Source: Uranotaenia lowii
Taxonomy: Eukaryota; Arthropoda; Insecta; Diptera; Culicidae
DNA length: 64,000 bases
Direction of reading: 5' to 3'
Assembly (NCBI RefSeq): GCF_029784155.1
Contig: NC_073693.1
Span: forward strand, 114,266,683 to 114,330,682
The notes under the pieces were generated by a model that did no database searches, was not told the origin of the DNA, and saw only the letters and a list, made by a program, of their open reading frames with translations. A program made the translations under genes and the position numbers. This document shows, piece by piece, positions 22,991 through 32,924 of the stretch. Positions within the stretch are counted from its first letter, which is position 1. The number at the start of each line of letters is the position of its first letter.

Positions 22991-23959
22991 CTATCAGAGT
23001 ACAAGATTATCAAGCATTTTACATATATTCGAGAAATAAATTTAACACAATTATATTCACCATTTTGACAAAACCCCACTGGAATGGCGATAATAAGTAT
23101 AGCTGTACCAACAAAACGTTTAGTCATTTTTTCTAGAATCACTGATATTTATACTTGCAAAAGTTCGGTGAAAAATTTGAATGTACTTATAAAATATTCA
23201 TTGTGATTAGTAAACTGATATACTCAACATGCCTTTCATTTGTTTGCCGAATAGAGGTACCTACTTTTGGATTTCAATTATATAATTAGAAGTTTTAAAT
23301 TGCATAACCTACCCAGCATAATCCAGTAATCCAGTAAACTCTACGAAAATTTTGGTATTGAACTCATGACCACGAGGTAATTATCCTTGAAAATTATCAC
23401 TTCAACAGCATATCGAAATGTAACGGATTTTTCTCATAACGCATTCATTAAAATTATCGGTCTTTTTTTGAATGGTGATATAAAAAAACCAAGATAGATA
23501 ATTGAGTTCTGTAAATTTACTATGGAAGGTGCTGACATAAGCACCAATACGTAAAAAAGCAGCGACCCCGCGAGTGACCTCTCGGTATCGGAACTTTGAA
23601 AATGGCGGACGAAATCATGAGTGTTGGCTTGTTTATGAGCTTTTTCGTCGGCTTATTTATCAATTCCTGCAGTTTCCGACACAAAATGATTAGAACGAAT
23701 TATACGCTACAGGTTTTCCAGAAACTGTCGTTGGAACGTGACTGTGCCTTGAGGTCCAATCACTACGATTTGGGAGCAGACCGACGCCAGTTCCGACAAG
23801 AACACAGCATTTTTTACCTAACGGTATTTGTTGATAAAATACGCAACCTCTGGCAGACACTTCATGCTATAAATTCCATACCGGACCTAAAGAAAAGTGC
23901 TTTTGACATTTCTTCCTTCCTGATTTGGCTGGTGAATGGTAGACAATGTGCAACTCGAG

Positions 23960-24440
23960 ACCCCATACACCCAACCTTAGGGTAGTGGTTATATCACCTC
24001 CAATTTTCATGTCTTACAACTCCGATTCTCTACCTCCCCGTGGTGCTTGCTGGGATGCGAGCAACCTTAGCGGAGATGGAGTACCCAACCCCGGTGGATG
24101 CTATGGTCGCATGCTGACTGAGAGGGAGGGCTCCGTATGCGTCTGTTCTCCATGTCATTGGTGGCGTGCGGAGTTCAACAACATCCTGGTGGTGTTCACG
24201 ACACCAAAAAAGCAACATAACGACGGTCGTCCTGCGAGATTGTGGGGTTAGCTGTGGGCCTTGCGAGCTCGTTACTTAAAAACAGCATCGAGTATTGAAC
24301 AAGAAATTTCGGATGGAAATCAGCAAAGACCCACGGGACTAGCGATTGGAAACTTGGAACATATAACTGCCGATCTCTTAATTTCATGGGCAGTACTCAC
24401 GTGCTGTCCAACGAACTAAATATGATATACTCCGTGTAAA
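23960..24440 (+). pseudogene. RTE-like 5' region and endonuclease start, degenerate
   Basis: The stretch around 24350-24430 reads LGTYNCRSLNF-like and VLSNEL in broken frames. This resembles the start of the RTE endonuclease domain that precedes the part seen at 37660. The GC-richer leader before it (24020-24280) fits an RTE 5' region. Frames are broken and the match is by eye only. Confidence 0.45.
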
Positions 24441-24539
24441 CCTCCTACTCCCTATACTCCACCTGGGGCCGCAGACCTAGTTCCCGCCTCGAACTATTTA
24501 ACACACTTTACTTCAACAGTCCACTTTCCACTTTCAGCT

Positions 24540-24985
24540 AAATCTCTCATTATTACGACTCGACGCCTGAAGTCTCCTCTAACGACTTGAGAACCGACAC
24601 CTCCCCGCGATGACTCGAGATTCCCACACAAACCTCTCCTCTTCGCAACTCGAGGCCTGATTTCTCCTTTAAAGACTCGAGATCCAACCCCTCCTCGCAT
24701 CGACTCGAGGTTGACCTCCCCTCTGCATGATTCAAGGCCCGATCTTCCTCTAGCGACTCGAGACCCGACCTCTCCTCGTAATGACTCGAGGTGACCACTT
24801 ATACCCCTCCTCTTGTTGATTAAGGGCCTGATCTCTCCTCTCACGGCTCGAGACCCGACCCCTTATCGTAAAGACTCGGGGTTGACCACACAAACTTCTT
24901 CGCCTGAAGATTCGAGGCCAGACCTCTCCTCTAACGACTCGAAGCCCGATCTCTTATCTCCAGAATTCGAGGTTTGCCACCTTGC
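24540..24985. repeat. Minisatellite of CTCGAG-containing units
   Basis: Imperfect tandem units carry words such as GACTCGAGACCCGACCTCTC, at spacings of about 33-40 bp, with a longer-range alternation (units ending TTGACC and units ending CTCCTC). There is no stable reading frame. It adjoins the next tandem duplication and the R1-clade remnant. Confidence 0.75.
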
Positions 24986-25815
24986 CCGTCGTGTGCCAGA
25001 CCGAGAGCAGCTTATCCTAGACTCGCGCCTGTCACGGCACACGCGCGCGACTTAACGCAACGACTTGGATGATTCCCGACGAATGGCTCACCCAGCGTCG
25101 AGAGCCACTCTACCCGTGAGTTTTTCTCGAACGTGGAATGACCCTTTCCAAAAGATTTCCACTGCGAAGAAGGTCAAATCATATCCCCGCAGCTTCTGTC
25201 GTTGAGAACCACCCTACTCGCCGAAGGTGGAGCATCCTACACACGAACGGAGCGCACCCACGGCATCCGCTACGCAGAAGGTGTTGCCTTATCTTTGTAG
25301 CTTCAAACCGTGGGGTCGAACGCACACTACTTGACAGCCCACCCGACGGTGGGGTCAGTCTACTCCGACCGTTGTCCGGTTTTCTTTATTCCTTCGGCTG
25401 GCAACCCTAGGATTTTCGGCCCGCGGCTTTTTCTGTCCGTCGTGTGCCAGATCGAGAGCAGCTTGTCCTGGACTCGCGCCTGTCAGCGCACACATTCGGG
25501 ACTTTGAACGCTACGACTCGGATGTTCCCCGACATCCTACACCGACTCGAGAGGCTCGTCCGGCATCGAGAACCTCTGTACCCGTGCGTATCCCTCGATA
25601 GTGGTTAACCCTCTTCCTACGAGGTCCTTCACGAGGAAGGTAAAGTCTTACCCCCGCAGTTTCCCCCTTAGGAGGCGGCACTACTCGGATACCCCCCGGC
25701 GTTGGGATATCTTACGAACGTTCGCGTCGCACCTCTGACCTCCGCTACGCAGAAAATGATGCCTTATATTTGTAGCTTCGATCAAGGGATCCTCAGATGC
25801 TCCTCGTCGAAGGAG
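24986..25815. repeat. Tandem duplication, period about 452-472 bp
   Basis: The words CGTCGTGTGCCAG (24986, again at 25438), GACTCGCGCCTGTCA, TCCGCTACGCAGAA (25267, again 25739) and ATTTGTAGCTTC recur in the same order, so the segment is two diverged copies of one unit. It is GC-rich compared with its surroundings. It lies on the 3' side of the minus-strand R1-like ORF2 remnant and may be its 3' UTR, or an unrelated repeat. Confidence 0.75.
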
Positions 25816-25844
25816 TCACCGTTCGCGGACTGTCGTCGGTTTCA

Positions 25845-28104
25845 GCTCCTCTGCAGGGCGGTCATGATCCGGGTAAACACATCGCTGACCGCATTCCACA
25901 TGTTGAAATCCGCACACATCCTCTATACCACGTTGTCTGCTGTCGTGTCGGGTTCGCAGGCGGCAAGAATGTTGGTACGTACCGCCGCAAACCTCGGACA
26001 GGGAAACACCACATGTTCGAGTGTTTCCTTTACGTCCCCACAATCTGGTCAATATGGCGAAGCCACATGTCCAAACCAGTAGTGGTATTTCATGAAGCAT
26101 CCATGACCATGACCAGGAATTGCGTCATATGGAAATCCACTTCACCGTATATTCTTCCGATCCAGATTAGTCCACCTTCCTCTTGCTGTGCTGTTCCACA
26201 GGTGCTACCATTTAGACATCGAGTCCTCATTGGCGAGATCTCGTACGTTGTTCGTGTCCGCTGATAATCCACAGGTTCATCAGCCGCTGAACACTACTAA
26301 GTCGCTGCAGGTTACAGTTTCTTCCCAGGGCCTGCCTCCAGGCCGCTGCTCCTTACCGCAAGATTAATATTGTCACGCTTGCCAGTATCCTCCTTTTACT
26401 ACTGCAGATTGCCGAGGAGTTCGACATCATCCGTGTGAGTGCGGCCGTGGCCATCGCCGCTCTCTTGCACACGTAGTCGACATGACTCGTAAAGCTGAAT
26501 CTGTCGTCTATCATCACCCCTAGATATTTATTTGCGCGTTTGGACACGATATTGCACGGTCCAACTGCAATAATACCCGTTTGGTGTTATATTAGGTTGG
26601 TGATCAGCAGTGTTGAGAAGCCTCTCACCAAGAGGACTACATCATCCGCAAATCCTACGTGCTCAGCTCACGGTGGGAGGCTTCGTTTCGAGTTCGTAGG
26701 AGCTCGTCGTATGTGATGTTCCACAGGACCGGGCAGAGTATTGACTCCTGTGAAACACTCGCTGAAACCTCTTGTGTTCGCAAACCCTCACCGGTCATAT
26801 ACTGCAGTTGGCGATTGTGGGAGTAATTTTCCATAAGCCTATACAGATATGCCGGGATCGTCATTTGGATGAGCGATACTGTTGAAGGCATTCTTCATGT
26901 CCAGAGTCCAGAGTAACCACCACGCAAAAACGTTGCCCTCTCTTCATTGTTAACCTAGCTCTGTTCGCTACCTCGATGACAGAGCGGATGGCATCTACAG
27001 TGTTTCATCCTCTACGGAAATCAAACTGTTTTATCCGAGAGTCCGGAACCTTCAGTGTATCTCTGTAGTCGGTTTTGAATCACCTTCTCCAGGACCTTAC
27101 CCGCTGTGTCCAGTAGATAGATCGGCCGATACGCCGGTCTCCTGAAGGCTTACCCGGTGTTGGTAGATGGACGAATTTCTACCGCTTCCACGTGTCAGGA
27201 AACACTCGTTCCGTCACGTATCGTTGCAATGATGTCCGGAACATTTCGGGGAACTCCCTGATCGCGGCCTTCACTGTGACGTTTGGAATGCCGTCCGGTC
27301 CGGGGGCCTTCCTTGGCTGGAGAGACTTGGCGATCACGCGAAGTTCTTCCACCGTTATCCTCTCTTCTACGTTGGTGTCCCAGTCGTAAGGGACTGTTGG
27401 CCAGCGGGTAACATCGTGCTGTAGGGACAGCTCAATGATGATGAGTCTCAATTTTTCTGGGCACGTTTCAGGTGGCGCACCCTCACTTTTAGTTTAAGCC
27501 CATGACTATTCGATAGGCATCTCCCCATGGACAGTCGTTGGCGTCACGGCATAACTGTATGAAACGTGCCCTCTTGATTGCATTGATAGCCCTACGGAAG
27601 GCCGATCTCGCGCTTGTGAAGAGTGGCCTAAGCTCCACTCTCCCTTCTTTGGTCCTTGCGTTCTGAACCCTACGCCCTGCCCTATGGCAGTTGGCACGCA
27701 GACCCGCGATTTCCTCTGTCCACCAGTAGACGGGTGGCCTAGTGTCTTGGCGCTTGGTCGTTCTCGTCATCGCAGCAAGCGCGAGCTAGAACTCTCGTCA
27801 GTTCTTCCGCGGACAGGATGTCTAGGTTCCTCTCCCAGTGCAACACTTCGACAAAGACGTTCTGGTCGAACTATGTTGTCTTCCAGAGGCGTTCCCCTGT
27901 CCTAGACTCACGATTACCTATTCATGTACTAGAGCCTAACCGATAGCAGATCGCGAAGTGATCGCTAATTGTGTATGCCTCGCTCACCATCCAATCGCAC
28001 ACCAACCCCGGGCTACCGAAGGTGACATCTGTGGTGGCTCCAGGGTATAAACGTTCCCAGATGGTCACACCCATACTATCTACCAGAGCATTCGGCAACA
28101 GGAG
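25845..28104 (-). pseudogene. R1-clade-like non-LTR ORF2, heavily decayed
   Basis: On the minus strand the reading starts inside the endonuclease (TFGSPGLVCDWMV, AYTISDHFAICYRL near 27960-28010). It continues through a linker (PPVYWWTEEIAGLR near 27740) and reverse transcriptase (KAPGPDGIPNVTVKAAI near 27300, YLGVMIDDRFSFTSHVDY near 26500). A zinc-cluster-like end (HVVFPCPRFAAVR near 25985) precedes a stop near 25847. Many stops and frame changes occur, and the polymerase box is not intact. The order and the C-terminal region fit the R1 clade. It is 5'-truncated and abuts an RTE scrap at 28105. Confidence 0.7.
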
Positions 28105-28170
28105 GAGATCTATCGCAATTTGAAACAAAGCAGGAAGGATTGCGTTAATGATGAATACGTCCAAGACGAA
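28105..28170 (+). pseudogene. RTE-B scrap
   Basis: About 65 bp match the RTE-B reverse transcriptase just after its active-site box (compare 18951-19020): shared words GGAGATCTA, GCAGGAAGGATTG and AATACGTCCAAGACGAAG. This is a tiny fragment joined to the R1-like remnant. Confidence 0.75.
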
Positions 28171-28407
28171 GAGTTCATTTCTCGATCCAAGCATAATTTT
28201 TATTTTTTTTTATTTTACTCAAATTTCTCAGGATTGTTTGTTTGTCTTTTGCTAATGAGTTAAACTGTTTAAATCTTAATATTATATTATAGATATGATA
28301 ATTTCAACTGATTTATTTGCTTAAAAAAATGCTGTTGTTCCTTTAATATACCGTCATAAAATATATGTACAATGTACATTGTACATAAACAAACATATTC
28401 ATATCGA

Positions 28408-29762
28408 TCAATGATGTAGCTGTGTGAGCATAACGAGCATCGACGTGGTTACTCCTGCAAGCTGCAAAAAAAAACTATGAATTTAGAAAGTTTTCTGAAA
28501 GTAAAACCTACCGGCATGAGAAACTTTAAATTGAAAGTTGTCAGTCCCCAAGATCGGAATCCAATTTGCTGTTGCATCAACAGCTGCCGGGAGAATCGAT
28601 TGGCCTGTTTGAATCATTCGTCATTAGTAACAGTATGATTTTAAGATAGATTTTAAAGAAGAAACGAATCGATTGAATGTACTCACTATGTCAAACTGAT
28701 CTTTACTGGTAAGTTTACATACATGGGAATACATTTTCGACATCTTAACAGGGAGGAGAAACAGAAAAAAACGTTAATCGGGGTTGGTTAAGATCAGATT
28801 TGATGAATTTGGTTTAAACCAAACCTTACCTCGTTTTGAATATTATTCAATGGTAGTAAGATGAACCATAATTTATAAAAATCCAAAAATATTAACAGGA
28901 GATCGGATAATGCAGCTTCCAAGTTATTCTTTTTAACGTGAGAAGAAATTCTAAATACTCGTAAACAGCTGCTTCCCACAAATATTAATATTTCGGTTAG
29001 AAACATCAATGAGAACGAGTTTGTCACATCTCTAGTCAACTGGAATGATTTTAGTTGTTCCTGTCGTAAAAATTCAAGTTCTTTGTTGTGATCTTCTGGT
29101 GAATCGTTGCTTATTTTTCGAAGCTTATCGTTGATGGATCGTAAAATCAATAAGATCAATTTTAGCGCATTCCAATATTGCAGAATCACTTCAAAAAGAT
29201 ACCATTGTCCTAAAAATGAAACAACTCCAAACAATAAGAAAAATTCAAATCTAGGGTTCAACCAGAGGTTGATTGAGACAGAGGCGGTATAAAAAAGTAT
29301 GAATTGAACTGTTGCCCATTTGTGCATTCTCAAAGGTTTTGCAAGATTTATCTTCGTGTTACATCGTTCAAAGGCAAAGTATGATGCACCGAAATCTGCA
29401 GCAAATTTTTGATAGCGCTGTGAATATGTCTGGCACATCAGAAACCATGAGAGAAAATTTATAGTTCTCAGACATATGACCACAACGAATGTACTTCCAT
29501 AAACAGCTGTACTGAAGTCCGAAACGAGAAATCTTTGCACGTGTTTCCAACACTTGTAGACGTAAATCAACGGAAGCAAACTACCGCGAAAAATGTGAAA
29601 ACCTCGAATCAAATGTAAAACTTTTCGATCACGACTAAAGATGTATTCATCTCTCGGAAAATATCGAATTGGGTAGGGTGCTGCACCAGTGATTTGACTA
29701 ACTAGCAAAACTGAAGAGAAATAGTTCTCAAGCTCTGTTCGAGGGCTTTTGCCTCCTTCCAT
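28408..29762 (-). CDS. Gustatory receptor (7tm_7) gene 3, complete (378 aa)
   Basis: Four exons, all phase 0: 29762-28830, 28743-28687, 28604-28512 and 28461-28408. The start ATG 29762 (MEGGKSPRTELENYF) is chosen because it aligns with the paralog starts. The upstream frame is open but has no ATG nearby. Residues 20-35 hold LVSQITGAAPYPI, the common N-terminal signature. Hydrophobic segments are spread through the first exon. The small exons encode MSKMYSHVCKLTSKDQFDI, then ANRFSRQLLMQQQIGFRSWG and the last exon LAGVTTSMLVMLTQL, which matches the insect Gr TM7 motif pattern (T-x5-6-Q-hydrophobic). Donors are GAG|GTAAGG, ATA|GTGAGT and CCG|GTAGGT. It is expected to be a taste-neuron receptor; the ligand is unknown. 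Confidence 0.88.
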
Positions 29763-29779
29763 CTCAATCAAAGGCAGTT

Positions 29780-30727
29780 TACTAAATGAGGAACTATACG
29801 TGTTTCTTAAATATTCAAAAACTGTCTAAATATATGGAATAATGAATATCGAAACAATCGTGTCAATTCAACTTATTTCATAGGTGAACTAACATGAATA
29901 CTTCAAGGGCGGAACCACTTAATCGAGACCTTTTTTTAGATTATCTGAGTCTAAAACAGTTATGGTAATCGTTATGAGGTCGAGGAAGGTTCAAACTTTG
30001 ATGCAGACATAAGAGGGTAACGGCAGCTAATTAAGAATATTTATTATGCCTGAAACCTAGCCGTACGCTGAATCACAATCAAGACCCACCCAATTGTTGC
30101 TCGTCGTGATCAAAACAGGCAAAAATTCCATACACGATTATCGTTAAATACTGAAAACTTCTAATACAGACTTCTCAAGACATTCGTGTAAACAAATCTC
30201 ATTGTAACTCTACTGAAAGATTAGACTTATTCATCATTTTCTGGAAATTACTTTCACTTTAAAACGTTTGTTTATTGAGAAAAAACTATGCAAGTTCAGT
30301 GACCTTATAAACCCCCTACGGGGCTTTCGGAATGAATCATCCATAATAAAAATGCACCCATCGTTTAATCTTAAAATGCTGATATTTTCAGTTTCTCAAA
30401 ATCTTTTTAAATATAAATGAGTTCGTTGGAAAGCTGTTAAGATCGAAATCGTTATAAAATAAAAATTTCATTTTTTTTACCTCAGCAGCAATTAGTTTAT
30501 TGAATTTCATTCTTTTCGGGTACAACATAAATGGTTTTATTGGACAAAAATGATAAAATCAAATAATAATCAGTAAAAATGACCTTTATTGGCTATGATG
30601 ATTTACTGGCCACGCTTTGCAAACTTTTTGTGAGGTTTTTATGATATTTCAGGGATGAGGAGTCCAGCCTGACCTCAAAACAGTTAATAAGGTTTTTATT
30701 ATAAACATCATTTTTGCTTTTTTTTGT
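29780..30727. other. Non-coding stretch upstream of Gr gene 3
   Basis: AT-rich with no gene or transposon recognised. It must contain the promoter of Gr gene 3 at its left end, but no element can be singled out. Confidence 0.4.
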
Positions 30728-31370
30728 TTAACACTAGAAGGACCGGCAAATTGAATATACCTATTCGGACCGTGACCAGTCAAAATGACTGGTAAAGGGG
30801 AAATTTTTTATATCATAATATTTTTAACTTTTTTCTTTTGAAATTATTTTGTTATGTATTCGATAACATTTTGGTTATAAAATGGAAATATTTTTTCACC
30901 ATGGGTGCACGGAATCACCTCATTTTGGCATAGTTGACGAATGCGTGTATGTCATAAAATGAATATTTCAAATAACTATCAAAAAATTAAAACACATTAT
31001 ATATCTTATTACAAAATCATGTTAGATGGCTATGGGTATTGACCATGGGTGCACGGTTTCACTTCAGTGTTGTTTTAGAAGATATTTTCTAGCATCCATC
31101 GCTCTGAAATTTTTCAACACGTTGCTTATCAATTACACCCGATATTGTAGGTTTTGAAGCATATTTTTTTTAAAAGTAGAGCAATTTACCATGGGTGTAC
31201 GGATTCACCGCCATTCATCCAAAATCATTTTTTTTGCATGATAAAGGTAAAGAATAAAGACTTTTATAGATTCAAATAAAAAATTGTATTCAATACATGG
31301 TTGTTCACTATGGGTGCACGGATTCACCTATCGTATATTGATCGGATGATATCTGATCAATATTAAAGAA

Positions 31371-31460
31371 ATTGGAAAACGGTTACCATGGACCGATTGA
31401 ATTTTGGGAATTATATGCATCAAGTTATGTCGTGCGTCGGAAAACAGTGAAAATAAAAAT
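31371..31460 (+). pseudogene. RTE-B 3'-end fragment
   Basis: About 90 bp match the last codons and tail of the RTE-B copy at 19627-19720 (shared GGTTACCATGGACCGA-like, GGAATTATATGCATCAAG, GTTATGTCGTG, AAATAAAAATAATG). This is a severely 5'-truncated insertion nested in the piggyBac-like element. Confidence 0.85.
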
Positions 31461-31602
31461 AATGAATCAACATTGTAAAATGTACACGTTGATTTGTTTT
31501 TTCTTAAAAGTTTTTCGATTGACCAATATTGCATTTCAAATACCTATTATATCTTTCTCAAAAATATTTGGTGGTCTGAACTATTTATTTCTATATAATT
31601 TG

Positions 31603-31656
31603 CGCCTGGCATACCTAGACCAGACTTGCGCAAGTCTGGTCTAGGTATGCCAGGCG
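31603..31656. repeat. Perfect 54-bp palindrome
   Basis: Bases 31603-31629 are the exact reverse complement of 31630-31656, with no loop (centre TTGC|GCAA). The right half runs directly into tRNA-like sequence. Confidence 0.95.
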
Positions 31657-31760
31657 TACTGGGTTCGATTCCCGGTATCGGCGAGAAAACTCTTGGGTTC
31701 AAACCACATAAGTTGCCGACAGGTAAGATGTGTTTCCTCTTATAATAAGAATGTTCAATA
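31657..31760 (+). repeat. tRNA-like (B-box) repeat attached to the palindrome
   Basis: The perfect B-box GGGTTCGATTCCCGG at 31661-31675 is followed by GTATCGGCGAG and a tail-like stretch to about 31760. An A box is not convincing because the 5' portion is the palindrome arm. A SINE or tRNA-like repeat with a duplicated inverted head is the best reading. Confidence 0.55.
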
Positions 31761-32924
31761 AGAATGTTCAATCAGTTGCCAGCTGGCCAGGTACATACAC
31801 GAGTGCCGTGAACTTGCATTGGAAATTTGTCGAACCTAATAATCTAAGAATGCATGTGAATACATACTTGGGCAGAAACTGCGGTGAATCCGTGCACCCA
31901 TGGTGGATAACCAACATATAAAAAATACTCCGTGCAACCATGTTGAAATATCTTATTAATTATTAAGTTTCATAGCTGATGTCTTCAAATTTGAATAAAT
32001 GCGTACACAATTCATAATTCTTTTACTCATTCTAGTTTAGTATAAAACATATTTATCACCTAAAACTACTCGATTACTCGAATGCACATGCATTCAATCT
32101 ATCATAACTTTTACAAATCTTGATAAAATTTCTCCAAATTTTGACAGAAAGTTCGATTATAGTTGAGCAACAAAACAGACCAAAAAAATTGGGAGTTAAG
32201 TGCTTGAAGCGCCACACAGCGGCCAATCAGAGAACTCTTTCTACAAATTTTCGTGACTTTGCATCGAAAATCAATAATTTTATAACGAATGACACACTTC
32301 TGCCGACCATAAACCAACTAGGGCTCATTGTCTTGAATGTAGATTGCAAATGAAACAAAAAGCAAGCGAAAATTATTTACCTTGTTTGAGTTATAGGGTT
32401 GTGAATTTTACCAGTCATTTTGACTGGTCACGGTCCTCGCTTATTAAAAGAGCTAGTGAAATAAAAAATACACAGTTTTGTAGAGATTCAAAATTCATGA
32501 AAAGTCGTATTTTTTGCGAATTTTTAGAGCAAAGTGTTGAAAAGATATTCAACAAACAAAGTGTCCAACCAGTCATTTTGACTGGTGCGGTCTTTCTAGT
32601 GTTAAGAACGTCGACAAACACTCAATAGAATTCATTTCGGAGCCAGGATGGTCAGACAACTGCTTTGGGCTATGAAGATCAAAAGAATACTGCTGTTTCT
32701 TACACTTTTTGTTTTGGGTCATTATTATCCTAAAGAATGTATTTGTCCTACTGTCCTATGATAGCATCGATTCTTCCAGGTTCTCTCTCAAAATGTCGAA
32801 TTTATCATCAGCAATACCATTACCGATGATTAGCAATAGACATTTTATCCCCGCCCTCTTGAAACACCCCATTATCGTATTCATTCCGATGTAAAAAAAG
32901 CCAGAATTTACTTAGGAAGCGCGA

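Larger units (their letters stand above)
30898..31943. repeat. Dispersed 22-bp motif copies inside the piggyBac-like element
   Basis: The motif ACCATGGGTGCACGGATTCA (plus CC) occurs at 30898, 31042, 31188 and 31307 in the plus orientation, 119-146 bp apart. It recurs inverted at 31883-31904, with a partial inverted copy at 31929-31943. The inverted halves give a foldback arrangement around the nested insertions. Such arrays could be transposase-binding or subterminal repeats. Confidence 0.85.
30728..32605. mobile_element. Non-autonomous piggyBac-like element with TTAA duplications
   Basis: TTAA at 30728-30731 and at 32602-32605 flank terminal inverted repeats CACTAGAAGGACCG (left) and, inverted, CACTAGAAAGACCG (right). 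The TTAA target and a terminus of form C-x-CTAGAA are hallmarks of the piggyBac superfamily. Subterminal palindromes ACCAGTCAAAATGACTGGT occur near 30777 (left), and near 32412 and 32567 (right). There is no transposase reading frame. The interior carries a 22-bp motif array and two nested fragments (RTE-B at 31371 and a tRNA-like palindromic repeat at 31603). Confidence 0.82.

Noticed and set aside
23596..23985. A 129-codon plus-strand ORF with hydrophobic start
   Set aside because: No recognisable domain, no support for splicing, and it runs into degenerate RTE-like sequence. It was treated as chance or transposon debris.
24540..24985. A CRISPR array (short repeats with spacers)
   Set aside because: Units are imperfect, spacers are not unique or uniform, and the context is eukaryotic. 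It is a minisatellite.
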